Program-made: the position numbers and the translations under genes | Assembly: GCF_900143215.1 (NCBI RefSeq) | Contig: NZ_FRDM01000041.1 | Span: 1 to 32,044 of the forward strand | From: Geodermatophilus obscurus | Lineage (GTDB): Bacteria > Actinomycetota > Actinomycetes > Mycobacteriales > Geodermatophilaceae | DNA: 32,044 bases | Direction: 5' to 3' | In this document: positions 30,697 through 32,044 of the stretch, in pieces | Layout of the letters: each line of letters opens with the position of its first letter | How positions within the stretch are numbered: the first letter of the stretch is position 1 | The notes under the pieces: model-generated | The model's database searches: none | The model's input: the letters and a program-made list of their open reading frames with translations, nothing else | What the model was told of the DNA's origin: nothing

Positions 30697-31443
30697 GTGG
30701 ACGCGGGCTGGCTGCCCTCGCTCGGGCTCGCGGCCGCCGTGGCGGTCGGCGCCGGCACCCAGCGCATCACCGGGCTCGGTTTCGCCCTGGTCTCCGCCCC
30801 GTTCCTGGTGCTCCTGCTCGGGCCCTTCGCCGGGGTCCTCGTGGTCAACGTGCTGGGGGTCGCGGCCTCGGTGCTGGTCCTCGTGCAGGTGCGGCGGGAC
30901 GTCGAGCTGCGCCGCGCCCTGCTGCTCTCCGCACCCGCACTGGTGGCGGTCGTCCCGGGTGCCTGGGTGGCCCGCCACACGGCACCCGCGGTCCTGCAGG
31001 TCCTCGTGGGCGGCTGCGTCGTCGTGGCGCTGCTCGCCGTCCACGCGGTCGGCCGGCGGACCGGCACGGGTGCCCCATCCGGGACGGGGACGACGCCCGC
31101 GCTGCTCGCCGGGGCCGCGTCGGGCTTCATGAACGCGACCGCGGGGGTCGGGGGACCCGCGCTGACGGTCTACGCGGTCGCCACGCGGTGGCCGCAGCGC
31201 GCCTTCGCGGCGACGGCGCAGCTGTGCTTCACCGTCATCGGGTCGGCCACCGTGGCGGCCAAGGGCCTGCCGTCCCTGCCGGTCGCGGACTGGGCGGTCG
31301 CGGCCGCCGCCCTGGGCGTCGGCCTCATGGCGGGCACCGCGCTGTCCGCGCGCGTGTCACCGACGACCGCGCGCACCGCCGCGCTGTCACTGGCGCTGGC
31401 CGGGGGCGTCGCGACCGTGGTCGACGGTGTCCTCGGCGGCTGA
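30697..31443 (+). CDS. TauE/SafE family (sulfite exporter-like) membrane permease
   Basis: A 248-residue membrane protein with about eight hydrophobic segments in two similar halves, the plan of the TauE/SafE (DUF81) family, which moves sulfite, sulfoacetate or related anions. The first half opens AVAVGAGTQRITGLGFALVSAPFLVLLLG and the second opens LLAGAASGFMNATAGVGGPALTVYAVA, both with the family's Gly-rich hairpin. A polar hinge with GRRTGTGAPSGTGT lies in the middle. GTG 30697 is the best start because it precedes the first helix directly, but no strong ribosome site is seen and GTG near 30604 cannot be excluded. It is transcribed away from the photoproduct-lyase-like gene. The anion cannot be told from sequence. 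Confidence 0.85.
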   Translation: MDAGWLPSLGLAAAVAVGAGTQRITGLGFALVSAPFLVLLLGPFAGVLVVNVLGVAASVLVLVQVRRDVELRRALLLSAPALVAVVPGAWVARHTAPAVLQVLVGGCVVVALLAVHAVGRRTGTGAPSGTGTTPALLAGAASGFMNATAGVGGPALTVYAVATRWPQRAFAATAQLCFTVIGSATVAAKGLPSLPVADWAVAAAALGVGLMAGTALSARVSPTTARTAALSLALAGGVATVVDGVLGG

Positions 31444-31454
31444 GGGCTCGCGGA

Positions 31455-31583
31455 TCAGTCGCGGAGGTCGACCACCACGGGCGCGTGGTCGCTGGCGCCC
31501 CTGCCCTTGCGCTCCTCGCGGTCGATGCGCGCGCCGCCGACCCGGGCGGCCAGCGCCGGGGAGCCGAGGATGTCGCTCTGCCG
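31455..31583 (-). pseudogene. Truncated exonuclease III (xth-like) gene, 3' end only
   Basis: On the minus strand 42 codons remain, ending at TGA (31457-31455): RQSDILGSPALAARVGGARIDREERKGRG, then ASDHAPVVVDLRD. The SDHAPVVVDL ending is the C-terminal catalytic signature of exonuclease III/AP-endonuclease enzymes (Asp-His pair), and DREERKGRGASDHAP is characteristic of actinobacterial Xth. The rest of the protein is absent; upstream of this point the sequence becomes a transposase remnant read on the other strand. It is therefore a stub left by an insertion followed by deletion, and cannot be functional. Confidence 0.75.
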
Positions 31584-31850
31584 AAGAAGCTCCCGCCGGA
31601 GTTCAAGCGTGACGTCGTCGGTCGCCCGACGAGGTGACCTGAGCCAGGTCGAGGTCGCCGCCGACCTCGACATCTCGGTGGAGTCCGTGCGCCGTTGGGT
31701 CCGGCAGGCCGACATCGACGACGGTTCGGTGGACGGGCCGATCAGCAGGCGGAGTTGGTGTCGCTGTGCCGCAAGCTGCGCCGGCTGGAGATGGAGATCG
31801 AGGCTCGCCGCGGGGGCGCGGCCTACTTCGCGCGCTGGCCATCGGCCTTG
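31581..31850 (+). pseudogene. Frameshifted IS3-family transposase OrfA remnant
   Basis: Three consecutive frames spell an IS3-family OrfA. PKKLPPEFKRDVV (from 31581) breaks at about 31620; RGDLSQVEVAADLDISVESVRRWVRQADIDDGSVDG reads on to about 31740; then ADQQAELVSLCRKLRRLEMEIE continues, with a worn end GGAAYFAR near 31830. The helix-turn-helix (LSQVEVAADLDISVESVRRW) and the leucine-zipper-like tail are recognisable. The start codon, the terminal inverted repeat and OrfB (the DDE transposase) are missing. At least two frameshifts make it dead. Its first codon abuts the exonuclease III stub. Confidence 0.8.
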
Positions 31851-32044
31851 GTCGCGGCATTGCAGCCTCGGCGAAGCCAGGTGTCCCATGCGCCGCCTGC
31901 AGGGCGAACCTCGCCCTTGGTTTGAGCCGGGATGTCCGCGGCTCGAGGAGGTCAAGCCCGCTGGCGTGGTGTGTGACGGCTACCGCGTGATCTTCATGTC
32001 GGTCAGGCGCTGAGCGCCGGAAGGGTCGGGGTGGTCACCTCCTC
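31851..32044. other. Unexplained DNA at the right edge
   Basis: I see no gene here. It follows the OrfA remnant and does not read as OrfB in any frame I could follow. A short open stretch on the plus strand ends at 32013 (tail GVVCDGYRVIFMSVRR) and lacks a start of its own. Its slightly lower GC than the rest suggests it belongs to the decayed insertion. Confidence 0.4.

Noticed and set aside
1..32044. CRISPR array, tRNA or rRNA genes
   Set aside because: No regularly spaced repeats and no cloverleaf or rRNA-like sequence were noticed on reading either strand; a covariance search would be needed to be certain.

Overview
The window is a chromosomal segment from a very GC-rich, motile bacterium. 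GTG starts are common, stop/start overlaps (ATGA, GTGA) are frequent, and several genes look leaderless. The gene content is actinobacterial: a 180-kDa-type NAD-glutamate dehydrogenase, a mycothiol-dependent maleylpyruvate-isomerase-like protein, and PAS/GAF/SpoIIE phosphatases with an RsbW-like kinase. A member of the Geodermatophilaceae (Blastococcus, Geodermatophilus, Modestobacter) is my best guess, but this is an inference from gene content and style, not a proven placement.

Bases 1-9912 are dominated by chemotaxis. The end of a methyl-accepting receptor is followed by a strong hairpin, then cheA-cheW, which overlap by 4 bp. A hairpin-rich gap, an unrecognised gene (3485-4369) and a convergent GlgC-like nucleotidyltransferase interrupt the cluster. 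A second, tightly coupled operon then reads cheB-cheR-cheY-(CheX-like)-cheY-(CheX-like). Almost every junction is a 4-bp overlap or a 1-bp gap. A sequence resembling a FliA (sigma-28) promoter lies upstream of cheB. A strong bidirectional hairpin closes the operon.

Bases 10058-15794 hold an RsbW-like kinase and a PAS-GAF-SpoIIE phosphatase (both minus strand, probably partner-switching regulation), two alpha/beta hydrolases, and an AAA ATPase. Bases 15944-24118 hold a DCC-family thiol oxidoreductase, a small 4-TM membrane protein, the 1642-residue NAD-glutamate dehydrogenase, a mycothiol-dependent enzyme homologue and an amidase. Bases 24377-31443 hold a second, larger GAF-PAS-PAS-GAF-SpoIIE phosphatase, a YaaA-type peroxide-stress protein, a glutathione-independent-type formaldehyde dehydrogenase, a spore-photoproduct-lyase-like radical SAM protein and a TauE/SafE permease. 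The right edge (31455-32044) is decayed DNA: the last ~42 codons of an exonuclease III-like gene abut a frameshifted IS3-family OrfA remnant.

The intergenic DNA is unusually rich in palindromes, and at least three short families recur inside this one window. No tRNA, rRNA, CRISPR array or intact mobile element was seen. The most interesting points are the doubled CheY/CheX-like module, the tandem CheW-like domains on CheA, the dispersed palindromic repeats, and a spore photoproduct lyase homologue in an organism that probably does not make endospores. I found no convincing wholly new system.
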